Translations under genes and position numbers: made by a program
Shown: positions 9,010 to 18,114 of the stretch, in pieces
Layout of the letters: each line of letters starts with the position of its first letter
Numbering within the stretch: position 1 is the stretch's first letter
Notes under the pieces: generated by a model
What the model saw: the letters and a program-made list of their open reading frames with translations, nothing else
Told to the model about the DNA's origin: nothing
Database searches by the model: none
NCBI GenBank assembly: GCA_017745295.1
Contig: JAGHZR010000013.1
Location: forward strand, 151,779-215,778
DNA: 64,000 nucleotides
From: Novosphingobium sp.
GTDB lineage: Bacteria; Pseudomonadota; Alphaproteobacteria; Sphingomonadales; Sphingomonadaceae
Direction: 5' to 3'

Positions 9010-11232
9010 TCAGTCGCCCGGCGTGCGAACCGCCGCGGGCGTGCGGGTCGGTGCCGGGCGCGGATTGGGAGTGTTCTGGCGCGTCCCCGTGCCGTTGCCC
9101 AACCCCTGCCCGGCACGGAGCCCCGGATCGTCGCTGCGCGAACGCCCGGTGGCGCGGTCGAGGAAGTCCTCGTTCGCCGCCGGGGGCGCCTGGCCGGGGC
9201 CGTAGTCCGGCATCTGCGGCTGGCCCGGACCCGAACCCGGCCCCGTGGTGCCGTCCTCGTAGCGCGGCTGGCCGTCGGGGGCCTGCGCGCCGCCTTCCGG
9301 CCGCACGATATTGCCGTTCTCGTCGACGTAGTAATAGTCGTCGGGATTGCCCTGCATCGCCTCGTCGTCGGGTTCGAGCTGCCATTCCGGAAGCTTCACT
9401 TCCGTCTGGAACTGCTCGACCGGGCGCTTGGCGACGGCGACCTTCATGTAGTTCGAGAAGGCGCGCGCGGGGGCATGGCCGCCCGAGAGGCCGGGGACCG
9501 GACGGGCATCGTCGCGGCCCATCCACACGCCGGTGGTGATGCCGCTGGAGAAGCCGAGGAACCAGCCGTCCTTGTTCGAGCTGGTGGTGCCGGTCTTGCC
9601 CGCGACCGGACGACCGATCTGCGCGGCGCGGCCCGTCCCGGTGGCGACGGTGGTCTGGAGCAGGTCGGTGATCCCCGCCGCGACATTGGGCGGCACCAAG
9701 ACCTGACCGCGCGTGGACTTGTGCTCGTAAAGCACTTCGCCCGAGGCCGCCGTCACCTTAACGATGCCGTAAGGCTCCACCGACGTGCCGCCCGCCGAGA
9801 TCGCCGCGAAAGCGCGGGTCATGTCGATGACGTGGACTTCGGAGGTGCCCAGCACCATGGCGGGCTTGGTGTTGATCGGCGTGGAAATGCCGAAGCGGCG
9901 CGCCATCGAGGCGACGGTGCCGAAGCCCACCTCGTTGCCGAGCTGCGCGGCGATGGTGTTCTTCGAATAGGCGAAGGCGGTGCGGATATCGATCTGGCCC
10001 GCGAAGTTGCGGCCGTCGTTCTGCGGGCTCCAGCCGTCGATCGTCACCGGCTCGTCGACCACGCGGTCGTCGGGCGTATAGCCCGCCTCGAACGCCGAAA
10101 GGTAGACGAACAGCTTCCACGCCGAGCCGGGCTGACGCAGCGCGGTGGTGGCGCGGTTATAGTTCGAGTTCACGTAGTCGGTGCCGCCGACCATCGCCAG
10201 CACCGCGCCGTCGCGGTCGAGACTTACGAGCGCGCCCTGCGCGCCCTTGGGGGCATTGGCGGTGATCGCATTGGTCGCCGCCTGCTGCATCTTCGGGTCG
10301 AGCGTGGTCCAGACCTCGATCGGCTCGTTGGTCTCGGGCAGCAGCATGTCGAGCTGCGGCAGCGCCCAGTCGGTGAAGTAGCGGACCGCGTTCTGGCCCT
10401 TTTCCTTCACGACCTTGACGTCGGCGATATCGGCCTGGTCGGCTTCGGACTGCGAAATCGCGCCGTTCTTGACCATCAGGCCCAGCACGACTTCGCCGCG
10501 ATCCTTGGCGGCCTCGACATCGGCGGTCGGCGAATAGTTCGACGGTGCCTTCACGAGACCGGCGATGATCGCCGCCTCGGCGGTCGAAAGCTCGGTGGCC
10601 GGATGGCCGAAGAACTTGCGGCTCGCCGCGTCGATGCCATAAGCGCCGCCGCCGAAGTAGACCTTGTTGAGGTAGAGTTCGAGGATCTGGTCCTTGCTGA
10701 ACTTGCGCTCCAGCGCCAGCGCCAGCACCGCCTCGCGCGCCTTGCGCGTGAAGGAGCGGCTGTTGTTCAGGAACACGTTGCGCGCGAGCTGCTGGGTGAT
10801 CGTGGAAGTCGCCTTGGCGCGGCCGCCCGTCGTCGTCGAGACGTAAACGGCGCGCAGCAGGCCCAGCGCATCGACGCCGATGTGCTCGCGGAAGCGGCGG
10901 TCTTCCACGGAAACCATGGCGCCCTTCATCACTTCGGGAATCTGGTCGTAACTCAGCCACTTGCCATAGCTCGGCCCGAGCGAGACGAGTTCGGTGCCGT
11001 CGCGCGCGCGCACGACGATCATCTGGCCGTTCTGGCCGCTCTTGAGCGAGTTGTATTCCGGCAGCTCGCTCATCGTGAAGACGACGGCGGTGCCCAGGAA
11101 AATCACGCCCAGAACGACGAGAGCGGAACCCCAGATCAGGACGCCGCGAACGATTCGGCGCCAGAGAGGTTTCTTCTTGGCAGGAGAGGAAGGCCCGCTG
11201 GTCGAGCGGCGCCGGCCGGAATCATTGGCCAT
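9010..11232 (-). CDS. mrcA: Penicillin-binding protein 1A, bifunctional peptidoglycan synthase
   Basis: This class A PBP polymerises and cross-links peptidoglycan at the outer face of the inner membrane. In 740 residues it has a basic cytoplasmic tail, a transmembrane segment (about 29-53), and a GT51 transglycosylase domain with catalytic Glu110 in VEDRRF. The transpeptidase domain has Ser370-x-x-Lys373, SKN at 423-425 and KTGTT at 546-550. The last 100 residues are a Pro/Gly/Asp-rich, probably disordered tail. A CtrA-like site lies 69 bases upstream of the start. The gene stands alone, with terminators downstream. Confidence 0.95.
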   Translation of the reverse strand: MANDSGRRRSTSGPSSPAKKKPLWRRIVRGVLIWGSALVVLGVIFLGTAVVFTMSELPEYNSLKSGQNGQMIVVRARDGTELVSLGPSYGKWLSYDQIPEVMKGAMVSVEDRRFREHIGVDALGLLRAVYVSTTTGGRAKATSTITQQLARNVFLNNSRSFTRKAREAVLALALERKFSKDQILELYLNKVYFGGGAYGIDAASRKFFGHPATELSTAEAAIIAGLVKAPSNYSPTADVEAAKDRGEVVLGLMVKNGAISQSEADQADIADVKVVKEKGQNAVRYFTDWALPQLDMLLPETNEPIEVWTTLDPKMQQAATNAITANAPKGAQGALVSLDRDGAVLAMVGGTDYVNSNYNRATTALRQPGSAWKLFVYLSAFEAGYTPDDRVVDEPVTIDGWSPQNDGRNFAGQIDIRTAFAYSKNTIAAQLGNEVGFGTVASMARRFGISTPINTKPAMVLGTSEVHVIDMTRAFAAISAGGTSVEPYGIVKVTAASGEVLYEHKSTRGQVLVPPNVAAGITDLLQTTVATGTGRAAQIGRPVAGKTGTTSSNKDGWFLGFSSGITTGVWMGRDDARPVPGLSGGHAPARAFSNYMKVAVAKRPVEQFQTEVKLPEWQLEPDDEAMQGNPDDYYYVDENGNIVRPEGGAQAPDGQPRYEDGTTGPGSGPGQPQMPDYGPGQAPPAANEDFLDRATGRSRSDDPGLRAGQGLGNGTGTRQNTPNPRPAPTRTPAAVRTPGD

Positions 11233-11301
11233 TTTCTAGGTACAAATCCCTTAAGCAGGCCGAGCGGCCCGAGCGCTTCCTACACCGTGGACGCGGCTAT
11301 T

Positions 11302-11316
11302 GTAACCCGCAGTTAA
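11302..11316 (-). promoter_or_regulatory. CtrA-like site upstream of PBP1a
   Basis: Read on the minus strand, the sequence is TTAA-CTGCGGG-TTAC, spaced exactly as the CtrA consensus TTAA-N7-TTAA with one mismatch. It lies 69 bases before the PBP1a start codon. Regulation is inferred. Confidence 0.35.
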
Positions 11317-11338
11317 CGAGCCAATGACAAACGCCGCG

Positions 11339-12211
11339 CTACAGCGTCGCGTAGAGGGCCAGCATCCGCTGCCAGGCCTTGTCCGCCGCGTCCGGGTCCC
11401 ACGCCGGAGAATCGGGCACGCACCAGCCGTGGTCGGCAGGATAGACTTCCACTTCGGCCGGGCGCCCGGCGGCGGCAGCGGCATTCTTCAACTCCGCCTT
11501 CTGCACGGGCTGCTTGGCATCGTCGTTGCGGGCGATGGCGAAGAGATAGGAGGCGCGGGTGCTGGCGAGCAGGCGGTGCGGGCTGTCCGGCTTGTCAGTC
11601 GCCAGTCCCGCACCGTGGAACGAGGCCGCCGCGCGTACCCGGCCGGGCACCGCTGCCGCCGTGCGCACGGTGAACGGCCCGCCCATGCAATAGCCGTTCG
11701 AGCCGATCCCGCGCCTGGTATCGACCGCCTTCTGGTCGTCGAGGAAGGCAACATAGGCCCTGGCATCGCGGGTGATTGCCTCGGGCGTGAGCGCGGCACG
11801 CAGGGGTTCGACCTTGGCCTGCCCTTCCGGGGTGCGGAAACCGGCGAAGCTCTCGAACACCGGGGCGGGCTGGCCGCGATAGTAGGGATTGACGACCAGC
11901 ACCGCATAGCCCTCCGCCGCCAGTGTCCGGGCCATGATCTTCTTCGCCTCACGCAGGCCTGCGATGTCCGGCCAGAGGATCACGCCGGGGTGGGCGCCCT
12001 TGGCGGGGTGGACGAAGAAGGCATCCGCCACGCCATCGGCGGTGGTGATCGAGACCATTCGCTCCTGCACCGAATTGGCGGGGTGCGTCTTCATGATCCC
12101 CGCGCATCCGGCGAGCGCGGCACTGGCGCCGAGCGCCGCGAAAGTCCGCCGGTCCAGCCCGCGCCGGGCAAGGTTGGCGTCGTCGGTCTCCGCCGTGAAG
12201 TCATCGCACAT
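11339..12211 (-). CDS. Dienelactone hydrolase-family protein, exported
   Basis: This alpha/beta hydrolase of the dienelactone hydrolase family has 290 residues. The nucleophile elbow GYCMGG gives a catalytic cysteine near 174, and the DHGW near 264 supplies the histidine. The N-terminus has a twin-arginine leader (LDRRTFAALGASAALAGC, about residues 19-36) ending in a lipobox-like LAGC, so it may be a Tat-exported lipoprotein. Natural substrate unknown; many relatives hydrolyse lactones or esters. GGAGCG precedes the ATG. It is in line with the VOC, purU and oxidoreductase genes upstream. Confidence 0.85.
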   Translation of the reverse strand: MCDDFTAETDDANLARRGLDRRTFAALGASAALAGCAGIMKTHPANSVQERMVSITTADGVADAFFVHPAKGAHPGVILWPDIAGLREAKKIMARTLAAEGYAVLVVNPYYRGQPAPVFESFAGFRTPEGQAKVEPLRAALTPEAITRDARAYVAFLDDQKAVDTRRGIGSNGYCMGGPFTVRTAAAVPGRVRAAASFHGAGLATDKPDSPHRLLASTRASYLFAIARNDDAKQPVQKAELKNAAAAAGRPAEVEVYPADHGWCVPDSPAWDPDAADKAWQRMLALYATL

Positions 12212-12287
12212 CGAAAGGCGCTCCGGTCTCTGGAAAATCAGCTTGTTGCCGCAAGGCTACCGAACCGCAAGCGGGATGGCGAGCCTT

Positions 12288-12689
12288 TCAATCGTTAGCG
12301 AAGTTCAGTTCCAGATTCACCGCATTGGGATCGACCAGGAAAATCTGCCGCAGGCCGAGCGCCGGATGTTCGACGATGCGGTGGGTGAGGCCGCGTTGCT
12401 CGACCTTCGCCAGGGTCTCGGCAAAGCCGGTGCAGCGCAGGGCGAAGTGGTGGAGCGCATTGGTCGGCTGTCCGGGGCGGTAGGCCTCGTAGCGGTTTCC
12501 GGTAGTGGTGCGGTCCACGAGATGGAGGATCGCATGACCTGCCGCGTCGCGCATCCAGTACCCGTCGGTGCCCTTGCCGATCGTCGAATTCGGGCTGCGC
12601 GTCAGGCCGAGGACCTGCTCGTAGAACGAGGCCGTCGTTTCGAGATCGTCGGTGAGGATGTTGACGTGATCGACGCCGCTGACGGGCAT
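12288..12689 (-). CDS. VOC-superfamily (glyoxalase/dioxygenase-like) protein
   Basis: This is a 133-residue single-module vicinal oxygen chelate protein. The family signatures are visible: VDHVNILTDDLE at the start, FYEQVLGL, and DPNAVNLELNF at the end with its conserved glutamate. Candidate metal ligands are His8, a histidine in LHHFAL and the C-terminal Glu. The exact reaction (isomerase, dioxygenase or resistance protein) cannot be read from sequence. GGGAGAG lies six bases before the ATG. It is 58 bp downstream of purU. Confidence 0.85.
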   Translation of the reverse strand: MPVSGVDHVNILTDDLETTASFYEQVLGLTRSPNSTIGKGTDGYWMRDAAGHAILHLVDRTTTGNRYEAYRPGQPTNALHHFALRCTGFAETLAKVEQRGLTHRIVEHPALGLRQIFLVDPNAVNLELNFAND

Positions 12690-12747
12690 GACCGCTCTCC
12701 CATGGTTAGAGCGGCAGCATCGACCGATGCGTGCCGCCCCGCAAGTC

Positions 12748-13614
12748 TCAGCTGCGGAAAACCACCGTCCGCGAACCGTTCAGCAGCACGCGGTCTTCGA
12801 GATGCAGGCGCACGGCTTCCGCCAGCACCCGGCGCTCGATGTCGCGGCCCTTGCGGACCATGTCTTCGGGCGTGTCGGAATGCGTCACCGCCTCGACGTC
12901 CTGATGGATGATCGGGCCTTCGTCGAGGTCGGCGGTAACGTAGTGCGCGGTCGCGCCGATCATCTTCACGCCGCGCGCATGGGCCTGGTGATAGGGCTTG
13001 GCGCCCTTGAAGCCCGGCAGGAACGAGTGGTGGATATTGATGCAGCGGCCCGAGAGGAACGCCGCCATCTCGTCCGAGAGGATCTGCATGTAGCGCGCCA
13101 GCACCACCAGTTCCGCGCGGGTTTCCTCCACCAGCGCGCGGATCTGTGCTTCCTGCTCGGCCTTGCTGTCCCTGGTGATCGGCAGGTAATGGAAGGGGAA
13201 ATCCCCGATCATCAGCGAGTTGATCGCCTCGCGCGGGTGGTTGGAGACGATGCCGACGACTTCCATCGGCATCTCGCCGATGCGCTGGCGATAGAGCAAG
13301 TCGGCCAGGCAATGGTCGAACTTGCTGACCAGCAGCAGTACGCGGCGCGGCCGGTCGCGGCGTGTCATCGACCAGGCCATGCCGTATTCGTGGGCGATCG
13401 CGCCGAAGCCCTCGCTGAACGCCTCGCGCTCGGCAGTGCCGGGATCGAAGGCGACCCGCATGAAGAACTTGTCTTCCTCGAGGTCGTTGAACTGCTGCGC
13501 CTCGATGATGTTGCCGCCCGCCTGCGCGAGGTAGCCGGTTACGCGGGCGACGATGCCCGGACGGTCGGCGCAGGAGAGGGCAAGGATCAGCGGACTTATC
13601 AGCGGTTCAGGCAT
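12748..13614 (-). CDS. purU: Formyltetrahydrofolate deformylase
   Basis: PurU hydrolyses 10-formyl-THF to THF and formate, balancing one-carbon pools. The 288-residue protein has an N-terminal ACT domain (about 1-85). A formyltransferase-like domain follows with [13 protein letters not shown] near 198-210 and the catalytic Asp in the conserved [16 protein letters not shown] segment near 230. GAGGGA precedes the ATG. It starts 12 bp after the flavin oxidoreductase gene, so the two are probably co-transcribed. Confidence 0.95.
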   Translation of the reverse strand: MPEPLISPLILALSCADRPGIVARVTGYLAQAGGNIIEAQQFNDLEEDKFFMRVAFDPGTAEREAFSEGFGAIAHEYGMAWSMTRRDRPRRVLLLVSKFDHCLADLLYRQRIGEMPMEVVGIVSNHPREAINSLMIGDFPFHYLPITRDSKAEQEAQIRALVEETRAELVVLARYMQILSDEMAAFLSGRCINIHHSFLPGFKGAKPYHQAHARGVKMIGATAHYVTADLDEGPIIHQDVEAVTHSDTPEDMVRKGRDIERRVLAEAVRLHLEDRVLLNGSRTVVFRS

Positions 13615-13626
13615 CGATCGGGTCCC

Positions 13627-14640
13627 TCAGGCAGCGCGGTTGGAAAGCGCGGCCTCGGATTCGGCCATGAGCGCGGCGATGATCTCCGTCACCGGCTCTT
13701 CCTTGCTGACCATGCCGACCGACTGGCCCGCCATGACCGAACCGCTCTCGACGTCGCCGTCGATCACCGCGCGGCGCAGGGCACCGGCCCAGAAGTGCTC
13801 GATCTTGAGCTGGGCCTCGCCCATGTCGACCTCGCCGGAGTCGAGCAGGCGCGCGACTTCGATCTGCTTGGCGGTGAATTCCTCGGTGCCCTTGTTCTTG
13901 AGCGCACGCACCGGGATCACCGGCAGGCGCGGATCGACCTGCACCGAGGCCACGGCATCGCGGGCATTGGCGCGGAAGAAGGCCTTCTTGAAGTCCGGGT
14001 GGGCGATCGATTCGGTGGCGCAGGCAAAGCGGGTGCCGAGCTGCACGCCCGCCGCGCCCATTTCGAGATAGCCCGCCATCGCCTCGCCGCGGCCAATGCC
14101 GCCCGCGACGAAGACCAGGTGCTCCTCGGCCAGCGCGGGCAGGATTTCCTGCGCCAGCACCGACGTCGAGACCGGGCCGATATGACCGCCCGCTTCCATG
14201 CCCTCGATCACCAGCGCGTCCGCGCCCGAGCGCAGCAGCTTCTTGCCCAGCGCCAGAGTCGGCGCGAAGCAGATGACCTTGGCGCCCGCTTCCTTGATCG
14301 CCTCCACGCTGCCCTTGGGCGGAATGCCGCCCGCCAGCACGACATGGCCGACCTTGTGCTTCGCGCAGACCGCGATCAGGTCGAACAGCTGCGGGTGCAT
14401 GGTGATGAGGTTCACGCCGAACGGCTTTTCGGTCAGTTCGCGGGTGGCCGCGATTTCCTTGTCGAGCAGCTCGGGGTTCATCGCCCCGCAGGCGATCACG
14501 CCGAAGCCGCCGGCATTGCTGATCGCCGAGACGAGGTTACGCTCCGACACCCAGGACATGGCGCCGCACAGGATCGCATATTCGGTACCGAGAAATTCGC
14601 GTCCGCGCGTCATCAGTGCGGAAGTCTTGGAGGTGGCCAT
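13627..14640 (-). CDS. NAD(P)H-dependent flavin oxidoreductase / nitronate monooxygenase family
   Basis: This 337-residue FMN-binding TIM-barrel protein belongs to the 2-nitropropane dioxygenase family. Visible family features are ILCGAMSWVSE near the start, the phosphate-binding VFVAGGIGRGEAM and AAGVQLGTRF segments, and EAGGHIGP. Members oxidise nitronates or reduce enoyl/quinone substrates; which applies here is unknown. The start ATG at 14640 is preceded by GGGAG at a good distance; upstream in-frame ATGs lack one. It is first of a likely operon with purU and diverges from the catalase. Confidence 0.88.
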   Translation of the reverse strand: MATSKTSALMTRGREFLGTEYAILCGAMSWVSERNLVSAISNAGGFGVIACGAMNPELLDKEIAATRELTEKPFGVNLITMHPQLFDLIAVCAKHKVGHVVLAGGIPPKGSVEAIKEAGAKVICFAPTLALGKKLLRSGADALVIEGMEAGGHIGPVSTSVLAQEILPALAEEHLVFVAGGIGRGEAMAGYLEMGAAGVQLGTRFACATESIAHPDFKKAFFRANARDAVASVQVDPRLPVIPVRALKNKGTEEFTAKQIEVARLLDSGEVDMGEAQLKIEHFWAGALRRAVIDGDVESGSVMAGQSVGMVSKEEPVTEIIAALMAESEAALSNRAA

Positions 14641-14860
14641 CGATGCTCCCATAGCCGGCAAATTCGAGAAATGAGCGTGCGCCATAGATGGGCGCGGCCC
14701 CGCGCACAAGCGCCCCGCCTTGACGGTCGTTCCCTGTAACTAATCGGTTATGACGATCACACTTACATCTTCGTATAGTTTCACCGATCTCTCGCTCCAC
14801 GCTAACCCTTTCCCATTGCCGGGAAAACAGCCCGATACCGATCAGACAAGGAGCGAGACC

Positions 14861-16393
14861 ATGACCGAGACCCCACCCAGCGGCGGCAAGTGCCCCTACG
14901 CCCACGGCGAAAGCTCGCTCGCTCCCACCCCGCTCACCACCGCCTTCGGCGCGCCGGTCGTGGATGCCTCCAACTCGCTGACCGCCGGTCCGCGCGGTCC
15001 GCTGCTGATGCAGGACGTCTGGCTGCTGGAAAAGCTGGCCAACCTCAACCGCGAAGTGATCCCGGAGCGCCGCATGCACGCCAAGGGTTCGGGCGCTTTC
15101 GGTACCTTCACCGTCACCGGCGACATGTCGAAGTATACCCGCGCGAAGTTCCTCCAGCCCGGCAAGCAGACCGAGCTGTTCGCCCGCTTCACCACCGTTG
15201 CCGGTGAGCGCGGCGCGGCGGATGCCGAGCGCGACATTCGCGGCTTCGCGGTTAAGTTCTATACCGAGGAAGGCAACTGGGACATGGTCGGCAACAACAC
15301 GCCGGTCTTCTTCGTGCGCGACCCACGCCACTTCGCCGACCTCAACAAGGCAGTGAAGCGCGACCCCCGCACCAACATGCGCAGCGCCACCAACAACTGG
15401 GACTTCTGGACCCTGCTGCCCGAGGCCTTCCACCAGGTCACCTATGTCATGGGCGATCGCGGCATCCCCAAGTCGTACCGCCACATGGACGGCTTCTCCA
15501 GCCACACCTACTCGTTCTACAACGAGGCGGGCGAGCGCTTCTGGGTGCAGTGGCACTTCAAGACCCAGCAGGGCCACGCCCACCTGACCGATGCCGAAGC
15601 CGCCGCCATCGTCGCCGGTGACCGCGAATCGCACCAGCGCGACCTCTACGAGGCGATCGAGCGCGGCGAATTCCCCAAGTGGAAGGTCATGGTCCAGATC
15701 ATGGGCGAGGAAGAAGCGGCGACCTGCGGGTTCCATCCCTTCGACCTCACCAAGGTCTGGTCGCAGAAGAAGTACCCGCTGATCGAGGTCGGCACGATGG
15801 AACTGAACCGCAATCCGGAGAACTTCTTCGCCGACGTGGAACAGAGCGCCTTCTCGCCCTCGAACCTCGTCCCCGGCATCGGCGTCTCGCCCGACAAGAT
15901 GCTGCAGGCGCGGCTCTTCGCCTACTCGGACGCGCAGCGCTACCGCCTCGGCGTCAACCACCACCAGATCCCGGTCAACGCCGCGCGCTGCCCGGTGTTC
16001 AACAACCACCGTGACGGCCAGGGCCGGGTCGACGGCAACTATGGCGGGTTGCCCCACTACCACCCGAACTCGTTCGGCCAGTGGCAGGGCCAGCCCGAGT
16101 TCCGCGAACCGCCGCTCAAAATTGACGGAAACGCCGACTTCTGGAACTTCCGCGAGGACGACCACGACTACTTCAGCCAGCCCCGCGCGCTGTTCGAACT
16201 GATCGACGCCGACCAGAAGCAGCGCCTGTTCGACAACACCGCCCGCGCCATGGGCGACGCGCCGGACTTCATCAAGCAGCGCCACATCGACAACTGCACC
16301 CGCTGCCACCCGGCTTACGGTGAAGGCGTGGCCAAGGCACTGGGCATGAGCGTGAACCCCGCGCTCTCGCCGGAACCCGAAACTGCCGACTGA
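14861..16393 (+). CDS. katA: Monofunctional heme catalase
   Basis: This is a clade-type small-subunit catalase of 510 residues that disproportionates hydrogen peroxide in the cytoplasm. Conserved features are the distal histidine in [14 protein letters not shown] (about 68-81), the [11 protein letters not shown] segment with its active-site asparagine, and the proximal [14 protein letters not shown] near 350-363 with its heme-ligating tyrosine. AAGGAG lies eight bases before the ATG. A perfect terminator follows. It stands alone, separated from the divergent oxidoreductase by 220 bp that should hold its promoter. Confidence 0.96.
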   Translation: MTETPPSGGKCPYAHGESSLAPTPLTTAFGAPVVDASNSLTAGPRGPLLMQDVWLLEKLANLNREVIPERRMHAKGSGAFGTFTVTGDMSKYTRAKFLQPGKQTELFARFTTVAGERGAADAERDIRGFAVKFYTEEGNWDMVGNNTPVFFVRDPRHFADLNKAVKRDPRTNMRSATNNWDFWTLLPEAFHQVTYVMGDRGIPKSYRHMDGFSSHTYSFYNEAGERFWVQWHFKTQQGHAHLTDAEAAAIVAGDRESHQRDLYEAIERGEFPKWKVMVQIMGEEEAATCGFHPFDLTKVWSQKKYPLIEVGTMELNRNPENFFADVEQSAFSPSNLVPGIGVSPDKMLQARLFAYSDAQRYRLGVNHHQIPVNAARCPVFNNHRDGQGRVDGNYGGLPHYHPNSFGQWQGQPEFREPPLKIDGNADFWNFREDDHDYFSQPRALFELIDADQKQRLFDNTARAMGDAPDFIKQRHIDNCTRCHPAYGEGVAKALGMSVNPALSPEPETAD

Positions 16394-16438
16394 CCTTCCG
16401 GCCGTCGCCTTCCCTCCCCCCACCCTTGCGACGGCCAC

Positions 16439-16479
16439 GATCCCGCCCCCAATGCCCCCTGGGGGCGGGATCTTTTTTT
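16439..16479 (+). terminator. Intrinsic terminator of the catalase gene
   Basis: The stem GATCCCGCCCCC / GGGGGCGGGATC is followed by seven T residues. It is 46 bases downstream of the catalase stop. Confidence 0.95.
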
Positions 16480-16487
16480 CGGAATAG

Positions 16488-16669
16488 AGGAAGTCCTGGG
16501 GGATGATCCCCCAGACCCTCGGAATGTCGCCGTCGCGCGCTACCTATCCGTAGTGCACTCCTTGCGGCGCAGCCATTAAGTCTCCCGACCCTACCATGGG
16601 CGCGTAACGGAGTTGGTCCGCGTGACCTGGACAGTAATGGGGGTGCAGGGGGGCTATGCTCCCCTGCTT
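16488..16669 (-). repeat. About 180-bp structured repeat, copy A
   Basis: This is one of six copies in the window, written here in the reverse orientation to copy B. It runs from a GGGGGATGATCCCCC hairpin through a central GGCGCAGCCATTAAGTCTCC block to a CAGGGG…CCCCTG hairpin. It lies between the converging catalase and lysC genes, each of which also has its own terminator. Confidence 0.85.
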
Positions 16670-16693
16670 ATTCTCTCTTCCTCCCGCGGAAAC

Positions 16694-16726
16694 GAGAAAG
16701 GCGGCGCTCACCGCGCCGCCTTTCTC
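16694..16726 (-). terminator. Terminator of lysC
   Basis: The stem GAGAAAGGCGGCG / CGCCGCCTTTCTC is GC-rich. On the minus strand it is followed by GTTTCC. It lies 45 bases beyond the lysC stop. Confidence 0.75.
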
Positions 16727-16747
16727 TAACTCAAGCTATTACGCCCG

Positions 16748-16775
16748 CTCACCCTGAGCTTATCGAAGGGTCAGG
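16748..16775. repeat. Short REP-like sequence (CCTGAGCTTATCGAAGG type)
   Basis: The sequence carries CCTGAGCTTATCGAAGG, almost the same as CCTGAGCTTGTCGAAGG at 33749-33836. This short motif is dispersed in many sphingomonad intergenic regions. It overlaps the last codons of lysC. Confidence 0.6.
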
Positions 16776-18030
16776 CAGCAGCGTCGAGTCCATAAGCGGT
16801 GTGCAACACGCGCACCGCCAGTTCGGTCTCGTCGGTGTCGATCAGGACCGAAACCTTGATCTCGCTGGTCGAGATGGCGATGATGTTGATGCCGCGATCG
16901 GCCAAGGTCTTGAACATCGTCGAAGCCACACCGGCATGGCTGCGCATGCCGACGCCGACGACGCTGATCTTCGCGACATTGCTGTCGGCGATCATGCGGT
17001 AGTAGCCGATCGACTCCTTGCGCTCTTCCAGCAGCGCCTGCGCGCGGACGAGGTCGGCCTGCGGCACCGTGAAGGTGACGTCGGTCTCGCCCTTGTCCTT
17101 GGCGACGTTCTGGATGATCATGTCGACGTTGATGTTCGATTCCGCGAGCGGCGCGAAGATCGCGGCCACGGCGCCGGGACGGTCGGGCACGCGGGTCAGC
17201 GTGACCTTGGCTTCGTTCTTGTCGGCGGCGATGCCGGTGATCAGCTGGCGTTCCATGTCGCTTCCTTCCAGTTCTTCGTCGCTCACGATCATCGTGCCGG
17301 GCAGGGTATCGGCGGCCGGCGCGTTCTCGTCGATGAACGAGGACAGCACCTGGACGCGCACCTTTTCCTTCATGGCCAGCGAGACGGAGCGGGTCTGCAG
17401 GACCTTCGAACCGACCGAGGCCAGTTCGAGCATTTCTTCATACGTCACCAGCGGCAGCTTGCGCGCCTTGGCGACGATACGCGGGTCGGTGGTGTAGACG
17501 CCGTCGACATCGGTGTAGATGTCGCAGCGGTCGGCCTTGACCGCCGCCGCGACGGCCACCGCCGACGTGTCCGAACCGCCACGTCCCAGCGTGGTGATGC
17601 GGTTATCCGGCGAAACGCCCTGGAAACCAGGGATCACCGCGATTTCGCCCGCCGCCATCGAGGCCAGCAGCGCTTCCGAATCGAAATCCTCGATACGCGC
17701 CTTGGCATGGGCGTCGTCGGTCTTGATCGGCAGCTGCCAACCGAGCCACGAGCGCGCCTTGCAGCCCATCGCCTGAAGCGTCAGCGCCAGCAGGCCGGAC
17801 GTGACCTGCTCGCCCGAGGCGACGACCACGTCATATTCCGCCGGATCGTAGAGGGCATTGGCTTCGCGGCAGAAGTTCACGAGGCGGTCGGTCTCGCCGG
17901 CCATGGCCGATACGACGACCGCGACTTCGTGGCCCGCTTCCTGCTGGCGTTTGACAATGCCCGCCACGCGCCGGATTCGCTCGGTTCCGGCCATGGAAGT
18001 GCCGCCGAATTTCATCACGATACGTGCCAA
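16771..18030 (-). CDS. lysC: Aspartate kinase
   Basis: This enzyme phosphorylates aspartate in the first step of lysine/methionine/threonine synthesis. The 419-residue protein has the kinase domain with KFGGTSMAG at about residues 7-15 and GRGGSDTSAVA near 150-160. Two ACT domains follow after about residue 260, which usually mediate feedback inhibition. The start is TTG at 18030, aligned with the family N-terminus ARIVMKFGG and preceded by GGGGAG; a GTG and ATG a few codons in would leave a truncated first strand. It diverges from ubiG. dapB and dapE for the same pathway are elsewhere in the window. Confidence 0.95.
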   Translation of the reverse strand: MARIVMKFGGTSMAGTERIRRVAGIVKRQQEAGHEVAVVVSAMAGETDRLVNFCREANALYDPAEYDVVVASGEQVTSGLLALTLQAMGCKARSWLGWQLPIKTDDAHAKARIEDFDSEALLASMAAGEIAVIPGFQGVSPDNRITTLGRGGSDTSAVAVAAAVKADRCDIYTDVDGVYTTDPRIVAKARKLPLVTYEEMLELASVGSKVLQTRSVSLAMKEKVRVQVLSSFIDENAPAADTLPGTMIVSDEELEGSDMERQLITGIAADKNEAKVTLTRVPDRPGAVAAIFAPLAESNINVDMIIQNVAKDKGETDVTFTVPQADLVRAQALLEERKESIGYYRMIADSNVAKISVVGVGMRSHAGVASTMFKTLADRGINIIAISTSEIKVSVLIDTDETELAVRVLHTAYGLDAAA

Positions 18031-18077
18031 GGTGCCACTGCTCCCCGTCGGTTGTTGCGCAAAGATGGATATGCGCG

Positions 18078-18086
18078 TGTGGATAA
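18078..18086. promoter_or_regulatory. DnaA-box-like nonamer in the lysC–ubiG divergent gap
   Basis: TGTGGATAA is the exact reverse complement of the DnaA box TTATCCACA. It is the only intergenic perfect match I noticed. It sits in the 84-bp gap between two divergent genes, where a single box would act as a regulatory site, if at all. Confidence 0.3.
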
Positions 18087-18114
18087 GAGTCGGGCGCGCT
18101 GTTAGGGGGGAGTG

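Noticed and set aside
12602..13312. Minus-strand 236-codon frame overlapping purU and the VOC gene
   Set aside because: Out-of-frame shadow; both real genes have clear family motifs and ribosome binding sites in another frame.
14641..14860. OxyR-type operator before the catalase gene
   Set aside because: Some ATCG/GAT symmetry is visible, but no ATAG-N7-CTAT pair; insufficient to call.
18031..18114. Lysine riboswitch upstream of lysC
   Set aside because: The gap is only 84 bp and shared with ubiG; too short for the aptamer and no matching structure is visible.
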